From: Rhodospirillales bacterium | GTDB taxonomy: Bacteria > Pseudomonadota > Alphaproteobacteria > Micavibrionales > Micavibrionaceae | Length of the DNA stretch: 64,000 nt | Assembly (NCBI GenBank): GCA_020638295.1 | Contig: JACKIU010000001.1 | Coordinates: 620,001-684,000 of the forward strand | Direction of reading: 5' to 3' | The notes under the pieces: generated by a model | The model's input: the letters and a program-made list of their open reading frames with translations, nothing else | Told to the model about the DNA's origin: nothing | Database searches by the model: none | Shown here: positions 8,599 to 17,820 of the stretch, in pieces | Layout: every line of letters starts with the position of its first letter | How positions within the stretch are numbered: position 1 is the stretch's first letter | Translations under genes and position numbers: made by a program

Positions 8599-9303
8599 AT
8601 GCCTAAACAAACGAAAAAAATGAAAGCCGCTTTGGCAACCGTTGACCGCAACAAGGAATACGCCCTTGAAGACGCTGTTAAAGCTCTTAAGGACGCCTCC
8701 AAGGCGCGCAATTTCGATGAAACATTTGAAATCGCCATCAACCTCAATGTCGATCCGCGTCACGCCGACCAGCAGGTTCGCGGCATGATCTCTTTGCCAA
8801 ACGGCACAGGCGCAACCGTGCGCGTCGCCGTTTTTGCCAAAGACGACAAAGCCAAGGTTGCCAAGGCTGCCGGTGCGGATATCGTCGGTGCGGAGGATCT
8901 GGTCGAAAAAATCAAGGCCGGTGAGGTTGATTTCGACCGCGCCATCGCCACGCCGGACATGATGGCCATGGTCGGTCAGGTCGCCAAGATCCTGGGGCCC
9001 AAAGGCTTGATGCCCAACCCCAAACTCGGCACCGTCACGCCGGATGTTGAAAAGGCTGTGAAAGACGCCAAGGGCGGCGCGATCGAGTTCCGCGCTGAAA
9101 AGGCGGGCGTTGTTCACGCCGGTGTTGGCAAAGCCTCTTTCGATGACAAAAAACTGGCTGAGAATATCCGTGCGTTTTACGCCGCGATCGTCAAGGCCAA
9201 GCCCTCAGGTGCTAAAGGCACCTACGTGAAAAAGGTCTCTTTGACCTCGACAATGGGTCCGGGCCTGAAGATCGATACGGCCAGCCTATCTGAGGCGGCG
9301 TAG
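8599..9303 (+). CDS. rplA: 50S ribosomal protein L1 (uL1)
   Basis: 234 residues. L1 forms the mobile L1 stalk at the E site and often represses its own operon by binding the rplK leader. Family blocks NLNVDPRHADQQVRG, LPNGTG and MGPKGLMPNPKLGTVTP-like sequence (ILGPKGLMPNPKLGTVTP) are present. It is the last plus-strand gene of the secE-rplA run. rplJ, the expected next gene, is found 46 kb away on the opposite strand. Confidence 0.98.
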   Translation: MPKQTKKMKAALATVDRNKEYALEDAVKALKDASKARNFDETFEIAINLNVDPRHADQQVRGMISLPNGTGATVRVAVFAKDDKAKVAKAAGADIVGAEDLVEKIKAGEVDFDRAIATPDMMAMVGQVAKILGPKGLMPNPKLGTVTPDVEKAVKDAKGGAIEFRAEKAGVVHAGVGKASFDDKKLAENIRAFYAAIVKAKPSGAKGTYVKKVSLTSTMGPGLKIDTASLSEAA

Positions 9304-9319
9304 AAGAAAATTACACAGG

Positions 9320-9345
9320 GGGGGCGCAATAAGTATTGTGCCCCC
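9320..9345 (+). terminator. GC-rich hairpin after rplA
   Basis: An 11-bp stem GGGGGCGCAAT/ATTGTGCCCCC with a 4-base loop starts 16 bases after the rplA stop. No T run follows, so it may be a processing or attenuation hairpin rather than a strong terminator. A second hairpin, AACCGG...CCGGTT, lies at 9376-9397. A very similar stem follows rplL at 54685-54711. Confidence 0.5.
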
Positions 9346-9407
9346 GTTGCTTGGGACACAGCGCCCCCACGCCAACCGGGTTTGTCAGTCCGGTTAGTCT
9401 GCCTTTA

Positions 9408-10118
9408 CTACATTCCAGGAGTATTGTTGGCCAATTCCCCATGCGGCTTTGGAGTCTCCAAAGAGGCGAGGATCGAAACGGCGGCATCATTACCGCTTTC
9501 TGCCAGAGATCGAAGTTTTTCAAGCGCATAGTCCCAATCTGGAAGGCCCTTACGACCGTAATGGCTAGGATTTTTCCCGCATCTCTGAATTTTCATAATC
9601 CTATGCAGGGATACTGCATCCCCTCTTTCCGCAAGCATGTCGGTAAACGAATGGAGGACGCCGTGTTCTTCATAGGCCATATAAAGAAGGTTTTGCGTGG
9701 CGGCATCGCTGTCGTCTTCCATCAGCGCCTTAAAGACAAGGGCTTTCACGGCAGGCAAAGCTTTATTGTTCACCCACCGCCGCGTGGCAAGTTTTATCGC
9801 GCTGTTCAAACCATTAGGGTTGGCGCTTTCAAGCAATAGACCTGCGGCGTATAGCTGGTTTTCTTCAGATACCCTTTTATTGTTTCCCGCAAGATCGCAA
9901 AGCAAGCTAAGTGCTGTGTCGGAGCCGGTTTCAGCTAAACATTTAAAAGCATATCTTTGAACCTCGTCACCCCCTTCTCTGACAAGGGAAAAAACCGGGC
10001 GCGGGGTTGCGGATTCAAAAACGACGGCAGCCAGACAGAGTGTTTTTTCTTCTTTCCGCCGCTCGATTTCCTGTGCAATGGTATTGTTGATTGCCGCTTT
10101 CGTTTCTACATCAAGCAT
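9408..10118 (-). CDS. Hypothetical helical-repeat protein
   Basis: 236 residues, cytoplasmic by the absence of a signal or membrane span. It is built of repeated helix pairs with alternating Ala/Leu and charged residues (VQRYAFKCLAETGSDTALSLL; ALVFKALMEDDSDAATQNLL), suggestive of HEAT- or TPR-like scaffolding, but I recognise no family. AAAGGA precedes ATG 10118. It converges on rplA, at the proposed inversion breakpoint. Confidence 0.65.
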   Translation of the reverse strand: MLDVETKAAINNTIAQEIERRKEEKTLCLAAVVFESATPRPVFSLVREGGDEVQRYAFKCLAETGSDTALSLLCDLAGNNKRVSEENQLYAAGLLLESANPNGLNSAIKLATRRWVNNKALPAVKALVFKALMEDDSDAATQNLLYMAYEEHGVLHSFTDMLAERGDAVSLHRIMKIQRCGKNPSHYGRKGLPDWDYALEKLRSLAESGNDAAVSILASLETPKPHGELANNTPGM

Positions 10119-10434
10119 TTTCGGGTCCTTTACGTGTTCAAAGCGATTAAAATTTCCATATTTTAAAACACCTTTTTTAGCAGCAGAAAAAATAATATGT
10201 CAACATTTTGTTTTTTCATTTTTTCGGAGGGTGAAGGAAAACATACAGGCACAGCAACGCCCCGGATGGTGTTCCGCCTCGGGCTTTTTAGGTGTTTAGT
10301 GACCGGCTTTTTTATACCAACGACCATTCACCCACAACCATCCACTATTTTATGGAATAGATTCTTGATTGCGCGAACGGGGCATGCTAAGCGTAATGCT
10401 TCATTTCAAAAGTTGAAGAGAGAGGACCTTGATC
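10119..10434. other. Intergenic stretch with weak terminator-like hairpin
   Basis: 316 bases between two divergent genes. A GCCC...GGGC stem followed by TTTTT at about 10259-10289 looks like a small plus-strand terminator although no gene ends before it. An unannotated small RNA starting in the AT-rich sequence near 10150-10200 is possible but not supported further. No ORF with a convincing ribosome site was seen. Confidence 0.35.
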
Positions 10435-11007
10435 ATGGCGAAAGTCGGGGCGCAGCGCGCAGCAGATTTAACGGGTAAATCCAAATCCACCATTCAGCGC
10501 GCCATGAATAACGGCAAGCTGTCCTTTGAACTTGATCCTAACGGGCGGCGTGTCGTTGATGTGTCCGAGCTGGACCGCGCCTTTGGCCTGCAGCAAAGCG
10601 GCAGTGTGAGCGCACCCGCAGCGCCCAGCGTCGAAGAAGAGCTGGAAAAAGCCTCCGCCCTGATCGAAACGGAGCGCCTGAAAATGCGGATCAAGATGCT
10701 GGAAAACCAACTTGAAGCGGCAGAAACGCAAATTGAAGATCTCAAAGCCCAGCGCGATCAATGGCAAAAACAGGCCTCTCAGGTTTTACTGACCAGCCAG
10801 TATTCACAAAAACAAGCCGAAGAGCTGGCCGAGCAGCTTAAAGAACGCGAGCGCCGGTCGCGTGAACGCCGCGAGCAATTCGAAAAGCAAAAGCTTGAAG
10901 ATCGCATGAAGAAAATGCAGGCCGACAACGAAAACGCCCAAGATGATGAGGGTGACGGCGGCAACGCGTTTAGCGGTTTGTGGAAACGCGTCAAAGGCGC
11001 GCGCTAA
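10435..11007 (+). CDS. Helix-turn-helix protein with long coiled coil
   Basis: 190 residues. Residues 3-50 look like a MerR/excisionase-type DNA-binding domain (AADLTGKSKSTIQRAMNNGKL then DPNGRRVVDVSELDRAFGL). An Ala/Pro linker and a coiled coil from about residue 65 to 165 follow (EEELEKASALIETERLKMRI; LKERERRSRERREQFEKQ), then an acidic tail. The layout resembles plasmid- and phage-borne DNA-binding proteins of unclear role, so a mobile origin is possible. ATG 10435 with AGAGGACC upstream is preferred over TTG 10429. Confidence 0.65.
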   Translation: MAKVGAQRAADLTGKSKSTIQRAMNNGKLSFELDPNGRRVVDVSELDRAFGLQQSGSVSAPAAPSVEEELEKASALIETERLKMRIKMLENQLEAAETQIEDLKAQRDQWQKQASQVLLTSQYSQKQAEELAEQLKERERRSRERREQFEKQKLEDRMKKMQADNENAQDDEGDGGNAFSGLWKRVKGAR

Positions 11008-11034
11008 GTTCTTCACCTCACCACCCCTCAATTT

Positions 11035-11155
11035 CGTCATCGTCGGCGCCCCCGCCTCCGCGGGGGCAGGTTTGGGAGCGCGGCGATCCAGAGTATATGA
11101 ATATTCGCGGTGTTCTGGATTGCTTCACCCGGCTTTCGCCGGGTTCGCAATGACG
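11035..11155. repeat. Composite dispersed palindromic repeat (GTCAT...ATGAC type)
   Basis: The block opens CGTCATCGTCGG and closes TTCGCAATGACGA. Inner stems are CCCCCGCCTCCGCGGGGGC and CCCGGCTTTCGCCGGG, and the core carries GCGATCCAG and TGGATTGC pairs. It combines motifs of both repeat families found elsewhere in the window and fills most of the gap 11008-11262. Confidence 0.7.
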
Positions 11156-11262
11156 AAAAAGAAGACTTTTTACCCTCTGGGGCACAAGTAAAAAATTGAC
11201 GGGCGGTGAGCCCCTTCACATCTTAAAGTGATTTTTCGCACGAGCGGTGTTATACTGTCCGT

Positions 11263-11844
11263 ATGAGGCGGATTTCATATCATTTTTCTATTTTGATATT
11301 TGTTTTGTGCGCTTTTCTCGCGTTTGGTGCGCATGGTTTCGCTTTTGCGCAAGATGCGCTCGAGGAAGGCGCCAGCGCCGATGCGGTCGTCAATATGGAC
11401 CCCGGTGACAGCATGGATGACGTGCCGGATGAATTTATCATGGAGGCCGACGCTTATTTTTACGAGTGCCAATCGAATAAGAGCTTAAGTCAATACCATA
11501 ACTGTGAATGTCTTTCGCTGGCCTATCTCGATAAACGAATCGAGTTTGGCCGTTTCGCCACGAAGTCCGAGATTATGATGGCGATCAATAAAGAGTGCCG
11601 CGACGCGGTCGGGGCGGCAGGGCAGGTCTATAATGAATGTCTGGCCAAGGCCGGGCGCTTCAAACCCGGGACTGATCCGGAAAAATACTGTGAGTGCGTG
11701 GCCAACTCATACGCCAAGACAATCAATATGGCGGCTCCGGTTATCAGTTCGCGCAGTATGGTGCGTTACCAAACCTATGCCTATACGGCATGTAACAACC
11801 CGGATACCCGAGATCAGGACCTCAGGTTCGATCAAAACCCCTAG
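11263..11844 (+). CDS. Hypothetical exported cysteine-rich protein
   Basis: 193 residues. The N-terminus (MRRISY, then a hydrophobic run ending FGAHGFAFAQDA) is a clear Sec signal peptide with likely cleavage after AFA. The mature part is acidic and has spaced cysteines, including the CxC motifs NCEC and YCEC, which could form disulfides in the periplasm. No family recognised. Its 3' end overlaps the convergent acyl-CoA dehydrogenase gene by 4 bases. Confidence 0.7.
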   Translation: MRRISYHFSILIFVLCAFLAFGAHGFAFAQDALEEGASADAVVNMDPGDSMDDVPDEFIMEADAYFYECQSNKSLSQYHNCECLSLAYLDKRIEFGRFATKSEIMMAINKECRDAVGAAGQVYNECLAKAGRFKPGTDPEKYCECVANSYAKTINMAAPVISSRSMVRYQTYAYTACNNPDTRDQDLRFDQNP

Positions 11845-13475
11845 AGCGTTGTGAAACTGCACCCGTGTCTGGCGGCCTGTAGATAAGCCTTTGCATGCGG
11901 CAGGATGTTGGCCATAAAAAATTCGATTGTGCGGCGTTTTTCGACGGAAAATTCATCGGGCCGGCCTTCCAGCATGCTTAAGGATTTTTGCAACAAAGCC
12001 CCGCCAGCAATAAGGGCAAAACCGCGCAGGTAAGGACCGGCCATCGCCTCGACTTTATCGAGATCCTTTTGTCCACCGGCCTCAAGCAAGACATTCGTTG
12101 TTTCGATCAAAGCGTCACAATACTCGCCCAGCGCTTCTCCGCCATCATTGCGCAGGTTTTCGATGAAGGCTTTGACCGCCTGCCCGCCGTCACGCAGGGT
12201 TTTGCGGAAGGCCAGATCGAGAGCCTGAATCCCGTTGGTGCCCTCATAGATGGGCAGGATGCGCGCATCACGAAAATATTGCGCCGCGCCGGTTTCTTCG
12301 ACAAAACCCATCCCGCCATGAACCTGTACACCCAGCGAAGCGACCTCAACAGCCATATCGGTGCACCAGCTTTTGACCAAGGGGGTGAGAATTTCGACTT
12401 TGGCGGCATCCTTCGCATCCAAGGCCAGCGCGGCGGCATAGGTTAAGGCGCGTCCCGCTTCGATTTGCGATTTCATGGTCAGCAGCATGCGCCGCACATC
12501 GGGATGCCCGTCAATCGTGACGCGCTGGCCGCTGGCGTAGTCCTTACCCTGCGTCCGCTCACGCGCGTAAGCCAAGGCATGTTGATAGCTCGCTTCCGCG
12601 ATCGCCACGCCTTGGAGGCCGACCGACAGACGAGCGTTATTCATCATGGTGAACATGTATTTGAGACCCTGATGCGCCTCGCCGACCAGATACCCCGTTG
12701 CCCCATCGAAATCCATCGTGCAGGTCGGGGATGCATGAATACCGAGCTTGTCTTCGAGGCCAATGCATTTAACGGCGTTGCGCGTTCCGTTGCTAAGAAT
12801 TTTAGGAACAATGAACAGTGAAATGCCTTTCACATCCTCCGGAGCACCGGGAAGGCGGGCGAGCACCAAATGAATGATGTTTTCGGCCAGATCATGCTCA
12901 CCATAGGTGATAAAGATTTTCTGACCGGTGATTTTATAGGCATTTCCATCAGCTTCCGCTTTCGTACGGACCAAACCAAGGTCCGATCCGGCCCCGGCTT
13001 CCGTCAGGTTCATGGTGCCGGTCCATTCTCCGGAAATCAGTTTGGGCAGATATTCGTCTTTTTGTTCATCTGAGCCGTGGTGATGAATGGCCTCAACAGC
13101 GCCATGATTGAGCAGCGGGCACAAGCCGAAGCTCATATTCGCGCCCTGCCACATTTCCTGAATGGGGAAAGCGAGCGCGTATGGCAGCCCCTGCCCGCCA
13201 TACTCCTCAGTAAAAGGTACGGCGTTCCAGCCGCCATCGCGGTATTGAGCGTAGGCGTCTTGCCAGCCCGGCGCGGTGCTCACCACATCACCGTTTAATT
13301 GTGCGCCATTGTGATCGCCGATCGCATTGAGCGGGACGAGCACTTCGCTGGCCAGTTTGGCAGCCTCACCGAAAATGGCTTCGCACGTGTCACGGTCCAG
13401 ATCTTCGTTTTTAAACCCTAAAACATCGTGCAATAAAAACTGCATATCATCGATCGGTGGGTGGTAATTGCTCAT
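11841..13475 (-). CDS. Acyl-CoA dehydrogenase with C-terminal extension
   Basis: 544 residues from MSNYHPPIDD. The enzyme oxidises acyl-CoA to enoyl-CoA with FAD in beta-oxidation-type pathways. Seen are GSDLGLVRTKAE, KIFITYGEHD, VGLQGVAIAEASYQHALAYARERTQG, LGVQVHGGMGF and the catalytic-glutamate loop IYEGTNGIQ near residue 410. The length and C-terminal extension fit the large AcdA/DmdC-like subgroup, so the substrate may not be a simple fatty acyl-CoA. The ATG at 13475 has AGAGAG upstream; in-frame starts further upstream lack family similarity. Confidence 0.9.
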   Translation of the reverse strand: MSNYHPPIDDMQFLLHDVLGFKNEDLDRDTCEAIFGEAAKLASEVLVPLNAIGDHNGAQLNGDVVSTAPGWQDAYAQYRDGGWNAVPFTEEYGGQGLPYALAFPIQEMWQGANMSFGLCPLLNHGAVEAIHHHGSDEQKDEYLPKLISGEWTGTMNLTEAGAGSDLGLVRTKAEADGNAYKITGQKIFITYGEHDLAENIIHLVLARLPGAPEDVKGISLFIVPKILSNGTRNAVKCIGLEDKLGIHASPTCTMDFDGATGYLVGEAHQGLKYMFTMMNNARLSVGLQGVAIAEASYQHALAYARERTQGKDYASGQRVTIDGHPDVRRMLLTMKSQIEAGRALTYAAALALDAKDAAKVEILTPLVKSWCTDMAVEVASLGVQVHGGMGFVEETGAAQYFRDARILPIYEGTNGIQALDLAFRKTLRDGGQAVKAFIENLRNDGGEALGEYCDALIETTNVLLEAGGQKDLDKVEAMAGPYLRGFALIAGGALLQKSLSMLEGRPDEFSVEKRRTIEFFMANILPHAKAYLQAARHGCSFTTL

Positions 13476-13552
13476 TTTGGGCTCTCTTTTGGTTCTGGCA
13501 TGGGTGTTGCAGAACAAAGTATAGAAGAATTTACGATGAAGATCATTAACTC

Positions 13553-14488
13553 ATGCATGGAATAACAAAAACTATTCAGAACAATGTGTTAGCGGCTTTC
13601 GGGGCGCAAGCGCCGAAAAACGTGCTCAGCGCCATTGAAAAGGCCAGCACCAAAACCGGGGTGGATTTTGCCTATCTGGTGCAGCAAGCGCACGCGGAAA
13701 GCGGCTTTGACGCCCATGCCAAGGCGAAAACCAGTTCGGCCACGGGCTTATACCAGTTCATCGAAAGCACGTGGCTCAATACGATTGAAAAACACGGCTA
13801 TAAGCACGGGATCAGCGTTGAGGGCAAAAGCCGTCAGCAAATCCTCAATATGCGTAAAGACCCGGAAATTGCAGCCAACATGGCGGCAGAATTTGCCAGT
13901 GAAAACCAAAAGTTCCTTGAGGACCATTGGGCCAAGGGGCAGAAAAAGATTGGCGCGACTGAGTTGTATCTTGCGCATTTCCTTGGGGCTGGCGGGGCGG
14001 CGGGCTTTTTGAATGCGCGCGATGAAAACCCGTTGCAAAAGGCCGCCTATATTTTCCCGGACGCGGCCAAGGCCAACCGCGCTGTGTTTTACGAGCCTTC
14101 GAGCTGCAGGGCGCGGTCTTTTGACGAGATTTACGCGTTTTTTGACAAAAAGTTTCAGATTGAAGGTGATAACAACACCGCGATCGCCCAAGCCGCGCAT
14201 GAGCCTGAACCTGTAGAATATCAGGATATTTCCAGCGAAGTGCTGCTGGCCTATGGCGTGCGGAATTCAGGGTTTGAGCGCGTGGCAGGCGATGCTTTGC
14301 GTGAACAGCAGATGATGATGGCGCGGGCCTTTAGCAACGGGCATGACCAGCTTTCCAATATCTATGGCCAGCCGATGAACAACTCGCCGTATCAGTCTTT
14401 GCTGCATGCGCCAATTGAGATCATGCTGCTGGCTGAGCTGGACTTGCCGACCAATCCCAACATCCAGCGTCATAAAGCTTATCTTTAA
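13553..14488 (+). CDS. Lytic transglycosylase, SLT domain
   Basis: 311 residues. Residues 25-170 form an SLT-type lysozyme-like domain that cleaves peptidoglycan glycan strands. The catalytic glutamate is E49 in HAESGFDAHAKAKTSSATG, followed by the GLYQFIESTW block and AHFLGAGGAAGFL. No signal peptide is visible, so export may use another route or the start may be misplaced. The C-terminal 100 residues are unknown. It is divergent from the acyl-CoA dehydrogenase gene across 77 bases. Confidence 0.85.
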   Translation: MHGITKTIQNNVLAAFGAQAPKNVLSAIEKASTKTGVDFAYLVQQAHAESGFDAHAKAKTSSATGLYQFIESTWLNTIEKHGYKHGISVEGKSRQQILNMRKDPEIAANMAAEFASENQKFLEDHWAKGQKKIGATELYLAHFLGAGGAAGFLNARDENPLQKAAYIFPDAAKANRAVFYEPSSCRARSFDEIYAFFDKKFQIEGDNNTAIAQAAHEPEPVEYQDISSEVLLAYGVRNSGFERVAGDALREQQMMMARAFSNGHDQLSNIYGQPMNNSPYQSLLHAPIEIMLLAELDLPTNPNIQRHKAYL

Positions 14489-14498
14489 AGACGTTAAC

Positions 14499-14593
14499 CG
14501 TCATTGCGAGCGTAAGCGAAGCAATCCATCCCTCGCGTTTAAGCAATGGGCTGGATTGCCGCGTCAGGCCTTGCGGCCTTCCTCGCAATGACG
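14499..14593. repeat. Dispersed GTCATTGCGAG palindromic repeat
   Basis: Starts CGTCATTGCGAGCG and ends CCTCGCAATGACG, with internal GCAATCCA...TGGATTGC pairing, giving one long hairpin of about 95 bases between two co-oriented genes. Related copies lie at 16235-16306 and 18915-19010. Confidence 0.85.
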
Positions 14594-14604
14594 CATAAGA
14601 GGGT

Positions 14605-15330
14605 ATGAACAATGACATCATTCATGTCCTGAATAAGCGCGTGGCGCTGGCCCAGCCGCGCGAGGGGTTCCGCACCTCTATGGACGCGGTGTTTTTGGGC
14701 GCGGCGTGTCCGGTTCAGTCCGATCAAAGTGTGCTTGATCTGGGCTGCGGAGTGGGCAGTGCGGGCTTATGCGTTCTGACCCGCGTAGAGGATACGCAGC
14801 TTTACGGGCTGGATATCTTGCCCGATGTCATCGAATTGGCGCGGCATAATGCGGCGCTGAATGCCATGGAGGGGCGATGCACGTTTGCGCTTCAGGATAT
14901 TCGCGATTTTGAAGGCTGCACGTTCGATCATGTGATCTGCAATCCGCCGTTTATGGCAGCCGGGGCGCATTCCCCTTCGCCTTCACCGGCACGAGCCAAA
15001 GCTATCGGATTTGGCGAGGATGATATGGATTTAAAAGACTGGGTGGACTGCGCTTATCGCAGCATTAAGGGCACAGGCAGCCTTACGCTTATTCACCGGG
15101 CCGATGCTCTGGACGATATCATTCTCGCTCTGGGCAAACGTTTCGGAGATACGGAGATTATTCCGCTGTGGCCAAAAGCTGGTCGGCCAGCCAAACGCGT
15201 GCTTGTGCGTACGCGCAAGCACCGCAAAGGCGCAAGCATAATCCATCCCGGAATCGTTTTGCACGAAACGGGCGGCGGTTACACGCCCGAGGCGGAAAAC
15301 ATCTTGCGGCAATGCGCCTCCATCGCCTAA
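14605..15330 (+). CDS. tRNA1(Val) adenine-37 N6-methyltransferase (TrmN6-like)
   Basis: 241 residues, class I SAM-dependent methyltransferase. Motif I is DLGCGVGSAGL, motif II is GLDI, and the N6-adenine motif IV is NPPF (VICNPPFMA). The N-terminal FRTSMDAVFLGAA block is typical of the YfiC/TrmN6 family that modifies A37 of tRNA-Val. The protein is cytoplasmic. It is followed within 30 bases by an S49 protease gene, a pairing I recall as common in alphaproteobacteria next to glycyl-tRNA synthetase genes. Confidence 0.85.
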   Translation: MNNDIIHVLNKRVALAQPREGFRTSMDAVFLGAACPVQSDQSVLDLGCGVGSAGLCVLTRVEDTQLYGLDILPDVIELARHNAALNAMEGRCTFALQDIRDFEGCTFDHVICNPPFMAAGAHSPSPSPARAKAIGFGEDDMDLKDWVDCAYRSIKGTGSLTLIHRADALDDIILALGKRFGDTEIIPLWPKAGRPAKRVLVRTRKHRKGASIIHPGIVLHETGGGYTPEAENILRQCASIA

Positions 15331-15358
15331 GTTGAGCGTCTTAACAGAAAGAATAAAG

Positions 15359-16228
15359 ATGTCGGTTAAAACCAAAGTTTGTGAAACCTGCAATACGCTG
15401 TCGAATATTCCACTGATTGGCGGGCTGCTCAAGCCCAAGCCGCGGGTCGCGCTTTTGCGATTGTCAGGCGTGATCGCCGATTCCGGGCCGGGGCGCAGCG
15501 GGATTAGCCATCACAAATATGAGAAATTCATTGCTCAGGCGTTTGAGGAATTTGACCTTAAGGCCGTGCTGTTGGTGATTAACTCGCCGGGGGGAAGCCC
15601 GGCGCAAAGCGCGCTGATCGGCGATCAGATCCGGCACCTGTCGAAAGAAAAAGAGGTGCCTGTTTATGCCTTCGTTGAGGATGTGGCGGCGAGCGGCGGG
15701 TACTGGCTGGCCTGCGCTGCGGATGAAATTTACGCGAATGAGACTTCGATTGTCGGATCAATCGGCGTAATTTCAGCGAGCTTTGGTTTCAAGGATTTGA
15801 TTGAAAAACACGGGGTTGAGCGGCGCGTTCATACCTCTGGTAAAAATAAAAGCTTTTTGGACCCGTTTACGGAGGAAAAACCCGCCGATGTGAAGCGGTT
15901 GAAGGACATTCAATGGCAACTGCATGAAACCTTCATCGGCTGGGTCAAGGAGCGCCGCGGCGAAAAGCTTAAAGGCAAGGATGCAGAGCTGTTTGACGGA
16001 AGTTTCTGGACCGCGAAGGCCGCTATTGATCTGGGCCTGATTGACGGGTTTAGCTCGGCGCGGCGTTTTGCTAAAGCCAAATTCGGCGAGGATATCAAGT
16101 TCGTCGAGTCGGGACCGGAGAAAAAGCTGGTGTCTTCCTTGCTCGGCTCCAGTATGAAAAGCTCGCTGGCCGAAGACGCGATTGAAGCCATTGAAACAAA
16201 GGCTGTCTGGGGCCGTTACGGACTTTAA
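15359..16228 (+). CDS. S49 family serine protease (SppA/SohB-like)
   Basis: 289 residues. Seen are the LINSPGGSP-like oxyanion segment (LVINSPGGSPAQS), the nucleophile serine in VAASGGYWLACAA and the general-base lysine in SGKNKSFLDPF, which form the Ser-Lys dyad of S49 signal-peptide peptidases. No clear membrane anchor; the short N-terminal hydrophobic patch is weak. ATG 15359 is chosen. TTG 15332 would add nine residues without a better ribosome site. Confidence 0.88.
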   Translation: MSVKTKVCETCNTLSNIPLIGGLLKPKPRVALLRLSGVIADSGPGRSGISHHKYEKFIAQAFEEFDLKAVLLVINSPGGSPAQSALIGDQIRHLSKEKEVPVYAFVEDVAASGGYWLACAADEIYANETSIVGSIGVISASFGFKDLIEKHGVERRVHTSGKNKSFLDPFTEEKPADVKRLKDIQWQLHETFIGWVKERRGEKLKGKDAELFDGSFWTAKAAIDLGLIDGFSSARRFAKAKFGEDIKFVESGPEKKLVSSLLGSSMKSSLAEDAIEAIETKAVWGRYGL

Positions 16229-16234
16229 CCCCTT

Positions 16235-16306
16235 GTCATTGCGAGCACAGCGAAGCAATCCATATCTGGATTGCCGCGTCGAAGCGATGCTTCTCCTCGC
16301 AATGAC
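16235..16306. repeat. Dispersed GTCATTGCGAG palindromic repeat
   Basis: Opens GTCATTGCGAGCACAGCG and closes CTCCTCGCAATGAC, with AGCAATCCA/TGGATTGC inner arms. It fills the gap between the convergent S49 protease and glyS genes and could serve both as transcription end. Confidence 0.85.
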
Positions 16307-16317
16307 GGTTTGAAAAA

Positions 16318-17820
16318 TTAGCCTTTCATCTTCTCGCGCAGGTAATTGGAGACCTTGTCGAGGTGGATGCGTTCTTGCGCCATGGTATTGCGCTCGCGCA
16401 CGGTGACGGTTTGGTCTTCAATCGTGTCGTTATCGATCGTGAAGCAATAGGGCGTTCCGATTTCATCCTGACGGGCATAGCGCTTGCCGATATTTTGTTT
16501 GATGTCGAGATCGACCGGGAATTCCTCGCGCAGTTCCAGATAGAGTTTTTGCGCGATGGGCACGTGCTCTTCCTTCGCGGTCAGCGGCAGGATGGCAGCC
16601 TTTTTCGGGGCCATGGCGGGCGTAAAGTTCAGATAAACGCCAGAGGGGCGGCTTTCATCCACCGTATAGGCCTCGCAAATCAGGGCCAGCACCCCACGGG
16701 TCAGGCCGGCGGCCGGTTCAATGACGTGGGGGATATAGCGCTCATTATCGCGCGCCGGGTCGAGATATTCCATCTTCACGCCGGAATGTTCCTGGTGGGA
16801 TTTCAGGTCGAAATCACAGCGGTGGGCGATGCCTTCCAGCTCGCCATAACCGGGGGCGGTGAAGGGAAATTTATATTCGATGTCCGATGTGCCGAGCCCT
16901 TGCTTGGCATAGTGGGCCAGTTCGTCAGAATCATGCGGGCGCATCGCCAGATTGTCGCTGCCCAGACCGACGGACTTCCAGAATTTTGTGCGCTCTTCAA
17001 ACCAGAATTCCTGCCACATTTTGGCCTCATCGGGGTGGCAGAACCACTCCATTTCCATTTGCTCGAATTCACGCGAACGGAAGATAAAATTGCGCGGATT
17101 GACCTCGTTGCGATAGGCCTTACCGATTTGGGCAATCCCGAAGGGCATTTTAACACGTGTTGAATCGAGCACGTTTTTGTAGTTCAGGAAGATGCCTTGC
17201 GCCGTTTCGGGGCGCAGATAGACTTTGTTTTCTTCACTTTGAATTGGCCCGGCGTGGGTTTCAAACATCAGGTTGAATTCTTTGGGCTCGGTCAGAGTGC
17301 CGGGCTCTTTGGTATCGGGGCCGATAATCTTCGCGTAATCCTCGATCGGCAATTTGGTCAGATTGATCTTTTCAAACAGCGACAGGTCGGAGGGCATGCC
17401 GAGTTTTTTGAGCTTTTTCTCCATATCGGCATTTTCGGACTCTTCGTGGAATGCAGGCCAGCGGTCGGCCTTTTCCGATGTCAGGACGATAAGGTGGTCC
17501 TGACGGTAGCGCTTTTTAGTTTCCTTACAATCGACCATCGGGTCGGAAAAGCCGCCAACATGGCCCGAAGCCACCCAGGTTTTAGGGTTTTGAATAATCG
17601 CCGAATCAATACCGACAATATCGACCGGTGCGCCATCGGGGCCGAGCGGGGGCGTAATGACCATCGCTTTCCACCAGCGGTCGCGCAGGTTGTTTTTCAG
17701 CTCCACACCCAGCGGACCGAAATCCCAAAAACCGTTGAGTCCGCCGTAAATATCGCTGGCGGGAAAAATAAACCCACGGCGCTTGCACAGCGCGACGATG
17801 TCTTTCATATCAACAGGCAC
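16318..17820 (-). CDS. glyS: Glycyl-tRNA synthetase, homodimeric (alpha2, eukaryote/archaeal-like) type
   Basis: 500 residues; charges tRNA-Gly with glycine. It is the single-chain class II form: GFIFPASDIYGGLNGFWDFGP at the N-terminus, FEQMEMEWFCHP, HQEHSGVKMEYLD and the HGxP-type anticodon domain at the C-terminus. Most alphaproteobacteria instead have the unrelated two-gene alpha2-beta2 enzyme (glyQ, glyS). GTG 17820 is preferred because GAGGAG lies 7 bases before it; the ATG at 17808 is the alternative. The context, trmN6 and S49 protease next door, is the place where I would expect glyQ. Confidence 0.93.
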   Translation of the reverse strand: MPVDMKDIVALCKRRGFIFPASDIYGGLNGFWDFGPLGVELKNNLRDRWWKAMVITPPLGPDGAPVDIVGIDSAIIQNPKTWVASGHVGGFSDPMVDCKETKKRYRQDHLIVLTSEKADRWPAFHEESENADMEKKLKKLGMPSDLSLFEKINLTKLPIEDYAKIIGPDTKEPGTLTEPKEFNLMFETHAGPIQSEENKVYLRPETAQGIFLNYKNVLDSTRVKMPFGIAQIGKAYRNEVNPRNFIFRSREFEQMEMEWFCHPDEAKMWQEFWFEERTKFWKSVGLGSDNLAMRPHDSDELAHYAKQGLGTSDIEYKFPFTAPGYGELEGIAHRCDFDLKSHQEHSGVKMEYLDPARDNERYIPHVIEPAAGLTRGVLALICEAYTVDESRPSGVYLNFTPAMAPKKAAILPLTAKEEHVPIAQKLYLELREEFPVDLDIKQNIGKRYARQDEIGTPYCFTIDNDTIEDQTVTVRERNTMAQERIHLDKVSNYLREKMKG

